DNA of 47,382 nucleotides from Clostridia bacterium. Its GTDB lineage: Bacteria; Bacillota; Clostridia; Oscillospirales; Acutalibacteraceae. Positions 25,585 through 33,807 of the stretch are shown piece by piece. Positions within the stretch are counted from its first letter, which is position 1; each line of letters opens with the position of its first letter. The notes under the pieces were generated by a model. That model searched no databases, was not told where the DNA came from, and was given only the letters and a program-made list of their open reading frames with translations. The stretch spans positions 1-47,382 of the forward strand of contig JAFXLD010000096.1 of the NCBI GenBank assembly GCA_017531385.1, read 5' to 3'. The position numbers and the translations under genes are program-made.

Positions 25585-26646
25585 CTCCGGATCTGCCTTA
25601 CCGTCACTGTCAGTAAAAACAACCTTTGTTGCGTCTTTACTGAAAACATATCCCACACCTTTATAGTAGTTTTTGCCGGGTATGGAACCAACAACAACGG
25701 TGCAGGGCTGACCGTGTGCATCAATTTCACCGTCTACAGGATAAATTCCCGTTCTGTGCAGATGACCGCAGAGCATCAGGTCGGGCTTTATTTTTTCTTT
25801 AATCACCTTTGCCCAGTGAGTGAATAAATCCTCTTCAATATTGAAAGGCTCATTATATTTTATGGTGAAAGGATTGTGCACCACAACGATTTTCTTCATG
25901 ATTGAAGAATCCTTATGACAATCGCAGTCTGCAACCTTTTCAATGAATTCAGTTTCTCTTTCACGAAATGCGTGACAACAAATTGTGCCTCCGTATTCGG
26001 GATGTGTATCGGGTTTGTCTTCACCGCAGTCAAGAGCAAGTCCCCAGATATTTCCGAGTCTGAAAGTGAAGAATGTATTGTCGTTCACAGTAGGAATATA
26101 GTCACCGAAAACTTCTGCGAAGCTACCTCTTATATCATGATTTCCTCTTACGAAAACTGCAGGAATGTTACCGCCTGTTATATTGCCGACGATTTCATAA
26201 ATGCTGTTGAAATACTTTATTTTTCCGCAGTCGTTGGGCACATCGCCGTTGAGAATGAGAAAATCAATTTTTCCGAACACTTTTGCCGCCTTTACGGGCT
26301 CAGAAACTCTGTTATGAGTATCGGCTATGTGATAGCATCTGACTTCATCGCCTGATACGGGAGTGAAATTGTATTCATATTCCTCCACGGGTCTCATTTT
26401 ATTGAAATACGCTTTTCTTCTGCCTTTGATTTCCTGATTGCAGACGGTATATTTCTTCGCTTCGTCAAGAGCTTTCATGGGCACGGTTATCTTGTGTACT
26501 CTTGAAAGTGAACGCAGTACACCGTTGGACTCGTCATAATAGCACTTGTCACCGATTTTAACCCACATCACGGATTCTTTTTTTACGGGAACGAATATCT
26601 GATAAGTGTCACCTGCCGCAAAAACACAAGGATTGGTCAGCAACAT
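25573..26646 (-). CDS. Cytoplasmic calcineurin-like metallophosphoesterase
   Basis: 357 residues, no signal peptide. A beta-sandwich of about 95 residues precedes the catalytic domain, as in purple acid phosphatase-like proteins. The five metal blocks are intact: D109-x-H111, GDV at 134-136, GNHD at 168-171, the histidine in VVHNP, and GHLH near residue 300. Unlike the secreted phosphoesterase at 13.3 kb it keeps the DxH ligand pair. It is the third gene of the MFS-GH123-phosphoesterase operon, 9 nt after the GH123 gene, with AAGGTGA as ribosome site. A role in removing phosphate from imported sugars or nucleotides is possible but unproven. Confidence 0.87.
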   Translation of the reverse strand: MLLTNPCVFAAGDTYQIFVPVKKESVMWVKIGDKCYYDESNGVLRSLSRVHKITVPMKALDEAKKYTVCNQEIKGRRKAYFNKMRPVEEYEYNFTPVSGDEVRCYHIADTHNRVSEPVKAAKVFGKIDFLILNGDVPNDCGKIKYFNSIYEIVGNITGGNIPAVFVRGNHDIRGSFAEVFGDYIPTVNDNTFFTFRLGNIWGLALDCGEDKPDTHPEYGGTICCHAFRERETEFIEKVADCDCHKDSSIMKKIVVVHNPFTIKYNEPFNIEEDLFTHWAKVIKEKIKPDLMLCGHLHRTGIYPVDGEIDAHGQPCTVVVGSIPGKNYYKGVGYVFSKDATKVVFTDSDGKADPEIEI

Positions 26647-26655
26647 AAAATCACC

Positions 26656-28245
26656 TTACAGTAAGCTGTTAATTTCTCTTCTCTTTTCAATAAGCCATTT
26701 TTCACAATGCGGATAATTTTTATTATCGAGAGGCTTTTCGAGACCGCTTTCAAGAATTTTAAGAGTTTCTTCTCTGCCGATTTTCTTTTCAAGAAGTCTT
26801 AATGCTTCAAAATCCTGAATCGCATCATAGAAAACCTTGAAACGAAGAGATGCATATGCTGTGCCGTCATCAGCAGGATAAAGCACAAAGGAATCACCTG
26901 CAGGGAATTTTCCGCCTGCATCTGTCACTTCAAAGGGATTAATATGTTCTTTTGAATACTGTGTATTGTAGAAATTAAGTCCCCACTGCAGGAAGCCCTT
27001 TACATCATACTTATACATGATAAAGCCAAGAACTCTGTTTCTCAGAGAAGGCATTGCAATAAATCTGTTGGGCATATATTCTTTATAAGGTCCGCAGCAG
27101 TAATATGTCCACAGTTCGGGTACTTTACCTGCAAATCTTTCAATGTGATCAAGGCAAGGTACGGGTGTTTTTATAAGCCCTGTCTTATAGAAAACAAAGG
27201 ATGAAAGAGCATCAATAGTTTTAAACTCACCGAAAAGCTCATTCATAAGATTTGCAGATTTTCTGTATTTTAAAATGCCTTCTGTTGAAGGTTCATCCGA
27301 TGTGTGGAACATTACTTTGTCACGGATGCCTTCTTTATCAATAAATTCGATAAGAGCTTTGGCAAACTGACGCAGAAAATCTTCATATCGCTTGCCGTGA
27401 GCATTTGTTTCCCAGCCGAAAATACGCTTGTAGCCGTCTGTTGTTTCAGCCATGATTTTAGGTGCATGTGCAGCACCCCACTGAGTGTAAAGATGTGAAA
27501 ACTCTATGTATTTCATTCCGCAGGAGAATGCAAGGTCAATCCATCTCTTGAGCTTGTCAAAACCGAATGTATACTGATAATTATATCTCTTAACGTCAAC
27601 AAGCTGTACTGTTGTTCTTTCACCGCCCACTTCAGTATCAAGAGGAGGTGTGAAAAGCGGAGTGAGAATAAAATTGATGCCGTGTGCATTGGCGGATTTC
27701 ATGAAATTCTCAACATATTTCCAGTGTTCTTCGCTGAAAACTTCCACATTGTAATAATCAGCAAGACAGTCTGCATGGAACCAGTGTGTGCAGATAAGAG
27801 TCTGTTCATCGAGTGATGTTTCTGCAATTTCTGTTTGCAGAGTTACTGTTTCACTTTTGCCGTCGGCATCAATCACAACAGAAACTTCTTTTTCGTCTTC
27901 TGCTGTGTATTCGCACCAGACAGCAGTCCATTCATTCGCTTTAAGGCTGACTGCTCCGTCAAGGGGCACAAGCACATCGGGATAATAACCCTTAATTGCA
28001 TTTCTGATATAATAATCATCACGGTCATCGTCTGCAAGATGCTCTGCAGGAACAAAGACGATTTTAAATATTTTAAGATTCTTGCAGTCTGTAGAGAAAG
28101 AAGCTTCTGTATCTTTTTCAGGTTTTACTGCAATAACAAAAGATGTTCTTTCTTTTTTAAGACAGCTGAGTGTGTCAATTTCGTATTCACCGTAAATTTC
28201 ATTGCAAAAAACTTTTGCAAGTGAGGATAAAACTTTAATTTCCAT
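26656..28245 (-). CDS. GH123-like glycoside hydrolase (DUF4091)
   Basis: 529 residues, no signal peptide. An N-terminal beta-sandwich (1-145) is followed by a barrel (150-450) and a C-terminal segment typical of DUF4091 proteins: FLQWGLNFYN, a DSFVLYP strand, and SLRFKVFYDAIQDFEALRLLE. The adjacent acids D317-E318 in HTSDEPS correspond to the paired Asp/Glu used by GH123 N-acetylgalactosaminidases in substrate-assisted catalysis. It is therefore probably an intracellular hexosaminidase-type enzyme, though many DUF4091 members are uncharacterised. Its ATG follows the MFS stop by 1 nt and its ribosome site AAGGAG lies inside the last MFS codons, so synthesis is coupled to the transporter. Confidence 0.82.
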   Translation of the reverse strand: MEIKVLSSLAKVFCNEIYGEYEIDTLSCLKKERTSFVIAVKPEKDTEASFSTDCKNLKIFKIVFVPAEHLADDDRDDYYIRNAIKGYYPDVLVPLDGAVSLKANEWTAVWCEYTAEDEKEVSVVIDADGKSETVTLQTEIAETSLDEQTLICTHWFHADCLADYYNVEVFSEEHWKYVENFMKSANAHGINFILTPLFTPPLDTEVGGERTTVQLVDVKRYNYQYTFGFDKLKRWIDLAFSCGMKYIEFSHLYTQWGAAHAPKIMAETTDGYKRIFGWETNAHGKRYEDFLRQFAKALIEFIDKEGIRDKVMFHTSDEPSTEGILKYRKSANLMNELFGEFKTIDALSSFVFYKTGLIKTPVPCLDHIERFAGKVPELWTYYCCGPYKEYMPNRFIAMPSLRNRVLGFIMYKYDVKGFLQWGLNFYNTQYSKEHINPFEVTDAGGKFPAGDSFVLYPADDGTAYASLRFKVFYDAIQDFEALRLLEKKIGREETLKILESGLEKPLDNKNYPHCEKWLIEKRREINSLL

Positions 28246-28246
28246 A

Positions 28247-29602
28247 TTAATTCTCCTTCTTAAAACTCTTTTTCTTATTAAGAATTATCATGGGGATAAG
28301 TATAAATGCTGCAACAACCGCCGCATATGCGAACATACTTGTTGAGGGAACAAGCTTTTCAACACCGTATTCAATAATTGTGATATTTGATGAGCGGCAT
28401 GCAAGGTCACCGAGAGCAGGACCGATAATCATGGGAAGAAGAACGACGAAAATCATTCTGATACCCTGGAAAAGACCGACCTTGTCTTCGGGAATAAAGT
28501 CACGCATTGTTGCCGTAAGCTGAATCTGGATAACAACATAACCTACGAGTGTAGGTGCGATGCCGATAAGTACGACAATAATGTTTGTTGATGTTGAAAG
28601 AATGAAAAGACCTATAATAAACAATGCGATTGTACAAAGATATGCGACAAATCTGTTTTTATCGGATGCTTTGAGCATTCCTATGACACCTGCAGCAAGT
28701 GCTGCAACAGCGATAACTGCAACAATGATGGTTTTTGTGTCAAAAACGGCACCGGGAATGATTACATTACCAAGATAAACGAAAAGATACGGGAAGAAAA
28801 CCTGAATTGCAATGTTATAAATACCAAGTGCTGAAAGAACAAGGTAAAGCTTTGAGTTTTCTTTTATAACTGACGGTCTGAAACCGTAAAAAAGGTCTGC
28901 CCAGTAATTTGAATTTGTTTTTTCGCCTTTGATCTGAGGCTCATCAAGAGTGAAAAGACCTGCCACACCGCAGAGTGTGACGACTAAGCCAAGGCCTATG
29001 AAAAATACGGTATATGTAATTGTGCCTGACTGTGCAATACTTCCCACACCCATAACGGCAAGCATTGAGAAAAGACCGGTAAACATGAGTGCTGTTTCAA
29101 CTTTAGGTCTGACAAGGGGGGTTGTAACGTCATTGAGCCATGCGTTGTAAGCAGAGTCATTACTTGTTGAACCCATGAATGTCATTACCATATCCATGAT
29201 TATAACAATCCACACGGTAAAAGCAAGGATTTTCACTTCATCTGAAAGACCGAAAACCTTTGCGACGCTCTCTTTTGAAATAAAACCGAAAGCCGCAGTA
29301 ATAATACCCCAGATAATGTAACCGACGGAAATGAAAACCTTACGCTTTTTCATTTTTTCACTGAGTGTACCCATGATGAATGTTGTGACAACGGCTGTGA
29401 TTGCCGAAAGTGCAACCATGCGGCTGATTGCTGTTGTGGGTGCCATTACATTTGCCATTGCATTCGCCGAAGCACCACCGTAAATTGAGTCATAAAGGAA
29501 TGTATTGAAATACATATTTTCAATATTCCACGCAACACCACCCATAAAGCTGAAAAGCACTATGTTGAACCATGTGCGTTTTGAAAGTTTTGCATTACTC
29601 AT
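28247..29602 (-). CDS. MFS transporter (probable oligosaccharide/glycoside permease)
   Basis: A 451-residue, 12-helix major facilitator. The opening VLFSFMGGVAWNIENMYFNTFLYDSIYG and the loop-2 motif GTLSEKMKKRKVFISVGY (helix 2-3 basic loop) are clear. It resembles Clostridia MFS carriers of the sugar-cation symporter type, encoded next to glycoside hydrolases. The start is the ATG at 29602 with AAGGAG upstream; ten further in-frame residues are ignored. It heads the operon with the GH123-like enzyme and the phosphoesterase, which suggests it imports the GH123 substrate. Confidence 0.88.
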   Translation of the reverse strand: MSNAKLSKRTWFNIVLFSFMGGVAWNIENMYFNTFLYDSIYGGASANAMANVMAPTTAISRMVALSAITAVVTTFIMGTLSEKMKKRKVFISVGYIIWGIITAAFGFISKESVAKVFGLSDEVKILAFTVWIVIIMDMVMTFMGSTSNDSAYNAWLNDVTTPLVRPKVETALMFTGLFSMLAVMGVGSIAQSGTITYTVFFIGLGLVVTLCGVAGLFTLDEPQIKGEKTNSNYWADLFYGFRPSVIKENSKLYLVLSALGIYNIAIQVFFPYLFVYLGNVIIPGAVFDTKTIIVAVIAVAALAAGVIGMLKASDKNRFVAYLCTIALFIIGLFILSTSTNIIVVLIGIAPTLVGYVVIQIQLTATMRDFIPEDKVGLFQGIRMIFVVLLPMIIGPALGDLACRSSNITIIEYGVEKLVPSTSMFAYAAVVAAFILIPMIILNKKKSFKKEN

Positions 29603-29686
29603 AGGAATTCTCCTTTTTAAATAATTATACAATTTATAATAACATATAATGGGTTTTGTTGTAAAGCACTATTTTAAAAACAAAAA

Positions 29687-29713
29687 AACGGCAGTTCTGA
29701 ATGAACCACCGTT
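29687..29713 (-). terminator. Terminator of the LRR/dockerin gene
   Basis: The stem AACGG-ca-GTTC / GAAC-ca-CCGTT with loop TGAAT is interrupted by a 2x2 internal loop. It is followed on the minus strand by TTTTTTTG and TTTTTAAAA. Confidence 0.72.
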
Positions 29714-29725
29714 ATTGAATATTTA

Positions 29726-31540
29726 TCAGGCAAAATATCTGAAATTTGTGTATTTTATAACATCAGTTCTGGTTGCTGTTGCAGGACCTGTGCTTCCGCT
29801 GATTTTGATACCACCGAGTCTGCCTGTGATTTCAAAATCATAGTTCATTGTAACATTCATTGAAATAATCTTGCTTGTTGCAATCTCAACATTCAGCTCA
29901 AGTGTACAGTTGTTGTAAGTCATGTTGTAATCAAGACTGTCGTTATACCAGTACTTTCCTTTTACCTTGTCGGTAAAATGTGCAACGGTTTCTGCAGGGA
30001 ACATCTGACGTGTGAAAGAAGGTGCATCCACATCTTCACCGTTGAACGTTTCGTCTTTGAGTACAAGCTTGATTTTATACATGTTGTTATCGATTTCACA
30101 TGTGTAATCCTTGAGTTTGCCTGCATCGATTAGTGAAATATCAAACAGGTTATCGTGAGATTCCTGAGAATCTGCGGGATAAGTTACTGTCATTGCTTTA
30201 TCTGCAGGAGTAAGCTCATTTTTGAAAATATCGAAATACAATTTTGAGTTTGTATTCATATCCAGTTTTGAAATTTCCTGATATGCAAACTTTGAATATG
30301 AAGGATTGTATGCTTTTGCAAGTGCAAGAGCCTGACTTGCAGCAAACAACAATTCATAGTCTGTTCTGGGCATTGAAAGAAGTTCGTCAGCTGAATACTG
30401 ATCGAGTTTTGCCGCAACTCTGAGAATAAGTCTTGCATCATCCGCCGCAATCTTGCTGTCACCTGTAATATCTGCAACTTCTTTGACATCTGCATCAATA
30501 ATCGGTTTTTCAAGCTTTGCCGAAATACGAAGAACATAACGTGCATCGGCTGCTGTTGTTTTTCCGTCACGGTCAGCATCACCGGGAAGTGCCGCATATG
30601 TATATTCAAGACCTTCAGTTTCGCAATATTCTGCAGCTGCCGAATCTTTGAAAACAACCAATTCGGGATAAACCTTGCTGATTGAATCGTAAAGGTAGAA
30701 ACAGTCATCACCAAAGAGTTCCACGGTATAGGGAACCTTGATTTTGAAAGCAATACTGCCGTTATTTTCAGGAGCATAGAAAGCTTCCTCAGCAATTGCG
30801 GTAAAAACATTGGGAATTGCAACATATGTGGCAGTACCCTTATATTTTATAAGAGTTGTTCCCAGATAAACAAGATCTGAGGGATAATTTTCAAGCCAGG
30901 GTGTGCCCTTGAAAGCGTTTTTGCCGATATCAAGACTGTAAACGCCGTTACCTGCAACCACTTGTTCAAGAGAATCGCATCCTTCAAATGCGCTTTCACC
31001 GATTTTTTCAAGTTCTTTCTCAATGTAAACAACTTTGATCTTGTCATTATTCTTGAAAGCACTGTCTGCAATCACGGAACAATTATAGGGAATTGTGATA
31101 ATTTCATCATTACCCTTATAGCTTACAAGAGTTGAACCGCTGATGATATAGTCCTGTTTATGATCTTCATACCAATCGTTTGTATCAAAACTGTCATCGG
31201 GTTCTTCCGTCTTTTTAATCTTTATATCAACATCACCGCTGAAAGCGTCGCTGTCGATATAAGTTACCGTTTCGGAAATGATAATTCCCTTAAGATCAGT
31301 GGCATATTTGAAAGCATCTGCGGCAATACCGGTTACGGTATAACCGTCAATTTTTTCAGGGATTTCAACATAGCCGTTGGAGGGTACATAGCCGTCAAAG
31401 GAGCTTATATACACATATGTCTGGCTGTCATCGGTAAAAATGTAGCTGAATCCGTCATCTGCAAAAGCTGTAACGGACATAACACCGAAAATCATCAGAA
31501 CCGAAAGAAATAATGAAATTATTCTCTTTGTAATTTTCAT
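29726..31540 (-). CDS. Secreted BspA-type leucine-rich repeat protein with dockerin
   Basis: 604 residues. A signal peptide (1-27, ending AFA) precedes LRR_5/BspA-type repeats (about 30-310; motifs such as IPEKIDGYTVTGIAADAF and IGESAFEGCDSLEQV). A dockerin follows (319-380), with two Ca-binding F-hand repeats, GDADRDGKTTAADARYVLR and ADITGDSKIAADDARLILR. The C-terminal domain (about 430-604) is homologous to the extracellular domain of the zinc-ribbon membrane protein at 24.4 kb. The dockerin implies docking onto a cohesin elsewhere in the genome, the LRR part implies ligand binding, and no enzyme domain is present. It has its own consensus promoter and terminator, with ribosome site AGGAGG. 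Confidence 0.88.
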   Translation of the reverse strand: MKITKRIISLFLSVLMIFGVMSVTAFADDGFSYIFTDDSQTYVYISSFDGYVPSNGYVEIPEKIDGYTVTGIAADAFKYATDLKGIIISETVTYIDSDAFSGDVDIKIKKTEEPDDSFDTNDWYEDHKQDYIISGSTLVSYKGNDEIITIPYNCSVIADSAFKNNDKIKVVYIEKELEKIGESAFEGCDSLEQVVAGNGVYSLDIGKNAFKGTPWLENYPSDLVYLGTTLIKYKGTATYVAIPNVFTAIAEEAFYAPENNGSIAFKIKVPYTVELFGDDCFYLYDSISKVYPELVVFKDSAAAEYCETEGLEYTYAALPGDADRDGKTTAADARYVLRISAKLEKPIIDADVKEVADITGDSKIAADDARLILRVAAKLDQYSADELLSMPRTDYELLFAASQALALAKAYNPSYSKFAYQEISKLDMNTNSKLYFDIFKNELTPADKAMTVTYPADSQESHDNLFDISLIDAGKLKDYTCEIDNNMYKIKLVLKDETFNGEDVDAPSFTRQMFPAETVAHFTDKVKGKYWYNDSLDYNMTYNNCTLELNVEIATSKIISMNVTMNYDFEITGRLGGIKISGSTGPATATRTDVIKYTNFRYFA

Positions 31541-31580
31541 AAGAGTTCCTCCTATAATATTTCTCTTTCCTTACAGAAAA

Positions 31581-31609
31581 ATTATATCTTATAAATACCG
31601 TTATGTCAA
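31581..31609 (-). promoter_or_regulatory. Consensus sigma-A promoter of the LRR/dockerin gene
   Basis: Minus strand: perfect -35 TTGACA (31604-31609), 17-nt spacer, perfect -10 TATAAT (31581-31586), directly after the SDR gene stop codon. Confidence 0.85.
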
Positions 31610-31616
31610 CAAAGTA

Positions 31617-32468
31617 TTATACACCTGAATATGCAGAAAATCCGCCGTCTACGGGAAGAATCACACCTGTTATAAAGCCGGAATAATTTTCATCGGCAAG
31701 GAAAAGAAGTGATCCTGTAAGATCATCTGTTGTGCCGAATCTGCCCAGAGGTGTGTGACCGATAATTTTTTCACTTCTGGGTGAAAGTGAACCGTCTTCA
31801 TTGTAAAGAAGAGCTTTATTCTGATTTGTGGAGAAGAATCCGGGAGCGATTGCATTGACTCTGATACCCACATCAGAAAAATGAACAGCCATAAACTGAG
31901 TAAAGTTTGAAACTGCCGCCTTTGCTGCAGAATATGCAGGAATCTTTGTAAGAGGACGGATTGCATTCATTGATGAAATATTGATTATCGTTGTATTCTG
32001 CTTGCCGATCATATCAATTGCAAATGCCTGTGTTGTAAGAAGAGTACCGAGGAAATTGAGATTGAAAACAAACTCAATTCCTGAAGGATCAAGGTCAAAG
32101 AAAGTTTTTACATCTTCTGCCTTTTCTGCAATATCTGAAAGCTCAAGCTTTTCCTTTGATGTGGTGCCTTTGGGATTATTTCCGCCTGCACCGTTTATAA
32201 GAATATCACAAGTGCCGAGTTTTTCATTGACCTGTGTTCTTGCAGCCTGAAGACTTTCTTTATCAAGAACATTACATGCAACACCGATTGCAGTACCACC
32301 TGCTGCTGTGATTTCATCGGCAACAGCCTGTGCTGCGTTTTCATTAAGGTCAAGAACTGCGACTTTAACACCCTGTGAAGCAAGGTCCTTTGCAAAACCT
32401 GAACAAAGCACTCCGCCGCCACCTGTTACTACAGCAACTCTGCCGTTTAAATTTTCATGTTTAAACAT
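31617..32468 (-). CDS. uxuB: SDR-family D-mannonate oxidoreductase (fructuronate reductase)
   Basis: A 283-residue short-chain dehydrogenase. The cofactor motif is TGGGGVLCSGFA, the NAG motif appears as NGAGG, and the catalytic set is S (INISS), Y and K (YSAAKAA). The long insert after NGAGG, the LLYNEDGSLSPRS loop and the ending FITGVILPVDGGFSAYSGV match SDR-type mannonate oxidoreductases such as Bacillus YjmF. These interconvert D-fructuronate and D-mannonate in glucuronate breakdown. Start chosen at 32468, with AAAGGA upstream; an in-frame TTG nine codons earlier is rejected. It stands alone, without uxuA or uxaC in the window. A related gluconate-type SDR cannot be excluded. Confidence 0.78.
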   Translation of the reverse strand: MFKHENLNGRVAVVTGGGGVLCSGFAKDLASQGVKVAVLDLNENAAQAVADEITAAGGTAIGVACNVLDKESLQAARTQVNEKLGTCDILINGAGGNNPKGTTSKEKLELSDIAEKAEDVKTFFDLDPSGIEFVFNLNFLGTLLTTQAFAIDMIGKQNTTIINISSMNAIRPLTKIPAYSAAKAAVSNFTQFMAVHFSDVGIRVNAIAPGFFSTNQNKALLYNEDGSLSPRSEKIIGHTPLGRFGTTDDLTGSLLFLADENYSGFITGVILPVDGGFSAYSGV

Positions 32469-32508
32469 AAATATCAATCCTTTGTCAATGCACAATGCAT
32501 TATTTAAT

Positions 32509-32641
32509 AGTTAGGAGTTAGAAGTGAGGAGTGAAAAGTGTCGGAAGGGGTTTCACCCCTTTAACCCCATTATATAATGGTTTAAAAGGCAGAGCCTTTT
32601 CCGAAATTGCGAATTGCGAATTTATTTCATTATTCACTTCT
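32509..32641. repeat. Dispersed inverted-repeat element, copy 3 (full, diverged)
   Basis: The left end GTTAGGAGTTAGAAGTGAGG leads to the hairpin AAGGGGT-TTC-ACCCCTT (32545-32561), the perfect palindrome CCATTATATAATGG (32567-32580), and the opposed hairpin AAAAGGC-AGA-GCCTTTT (32584-32600). GCGAATT repeats and a CACTTCTCATTA end follow. The layout is the same as copy 2, but the stem sequences differ with both arms changed together. It lies between the LCP gene and the SDR gene. Confidence 0.78.
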
Positions 32642-32647
32642 CATTAA

Positions 32648-33784
32648 TCACTGAATAACAATATTGCTTTCGCCGTAAATCTGTTTTTGGACATACTGAG
32701 CAGAATAAGGATAATCCACAAGCCACATCCATGAGTTTCCTTCATATTCTTTTCTTGCACTCTGAGGCGGTGCTTCCATGGAATAAACCTGGAAATTATA
32801 CCATTTTCCAAGTATTGCATTTGTTCCCAGAGAAATTATTTTTGTTGCGGGACAATCGGTATAAATATATTCACCGAGAGTCTGAACAACATTATTAAGG
32901 TCACCGAGACTGAGTGTTCTGCTCTTTTTTATGATTGCGTTGATAACTTTTCTCTGATTCTGCGATCTTTGAACGTCACCGGTTACATAGATTTTTCTCA
33001 TTCTTGCAAAGAGAAGTGCATGTTCACCACTCAGAAGAACATTTTCACCGTAAGGAACACCGGTTATTTTTGCGTAATCTTCCATCGCACGTGCTTCTCT
33101 TTCAGTGACATCAAGATTTATTCCGCCGATTGCATCAATTACTTTTTCAAAAGCTTCAAAATCCACAGCCACAAAATAATCAACGTCGATTTTGTAGTTA
33201 TACTCAATTGCATTGATCAGGCAATCAGCACCGCCGTTTGCGTATGCTGCATTGAGTTTTGAATAATATCCGTTTCCGCTTGATGTTTCAAAATATGTGT
33301 AACTGTCACGCAGAAATGAACAAAGAGTGATTTTCCCTTCTTTTTTATCAACGGAAGCAAGCATCATAACATCGCTGTTACCTTGCATAGGTACTCCACC
33401 TGAAGCATCAATACCGACGATAAGGATATTGAGAACATTATTTGATGCCATATGATCACCGCCGTTTGTATACCAGTTGTAAAGCTGGGTAGAGAGATCG
33501 CTGTCATCACGGATGGCGGTCATCATATCATAATATTCATCTTTTTCATCATCTGCAAGGTCTTCAAAAAGAACTTTATCGTCTGTATTATCGTTCCCGA
33601 TATTATCCTGTGTATCTATATAGTTGATTCCGATGGAGTTCATATAAAACATGACACCGACAACCAGAGCAAAAACGAGAACAAGAAAAATAACAAGAAC
33701 TGATATAAGAACTTTTTTAAGAACAACATTTTTTTTCTTCTGAGGAATTTCTATTACCTCACTTACATCATGTCTTCTCTCCAT
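32648..33784 (-). CDS. LytR-CpsA-Psr (LCP) family glycopolymer transferase
   Basis: 378 residues. A basic cytoplasmic start (KKKNVVLKK) and one membrane helix (about 25-50) precede an extracellular LCP domain (110-340). Family residues are visible: GIDASGG, NSDVMMLASVDKK, the SFLRDSY arginine, NAAYANGG, D in DYFVAVDF, GGINLDV, and QRSQNQRKV. LCP proteins move undecaprenyl-linked glycopolymers onto peptidoglycan, so this is a candidate ligase for the glycan made by the operon at 14.6-22.1 kb. It lies 23 nt downstream of gyrA and may be read from the gyrase transcript. The ribosome site GGGGGAT is strong. Confidence 0.92.
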   Translation of the reverse strand: MERRHDVSEVIEIPQKKKNVVLKKVLISVLVIFLVLVFALVVGVMFYMNSIGINYIDTQDNIGNDNTDDKVLFEDLADDEKDEYYDMMTAIRDDSDLSTQLYNWYTNGGDHMASNNVLNILIVGIDASGGVPMQGNSDVMMLASVDKKEGKITLCSFLRDSYTYFETSSGNGYYSKLNAAYANGGADCLINAIEYNYKIDVDYFVAVDFEAFEKVIDAIGGINLDVTEREARAMEDYAKITGVPYGENVLLSGEHALLFARMRKIYVTGDVQRSQNQRKVINAIIKKSRTLSLGDLNNVVQTLGEYIYTDCPATKIISLGTNAILGKWYNFQVYSMEAPPQSARKEYEGNSWMWLVDYPYSAQYVQKQIYGESNIVIQ

Positions 33785-33807
33785 ATCTTTATCCCCCGGA
33801 CAGTGAT

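Noticed and set aside
29603-29670. Promoter for the MFS-GH123 operon
   Set aside because: Several TATAAT-like hexamers exist in the AT-rich stretch but none has a convincing -35 at proper spacing, so none is listed.
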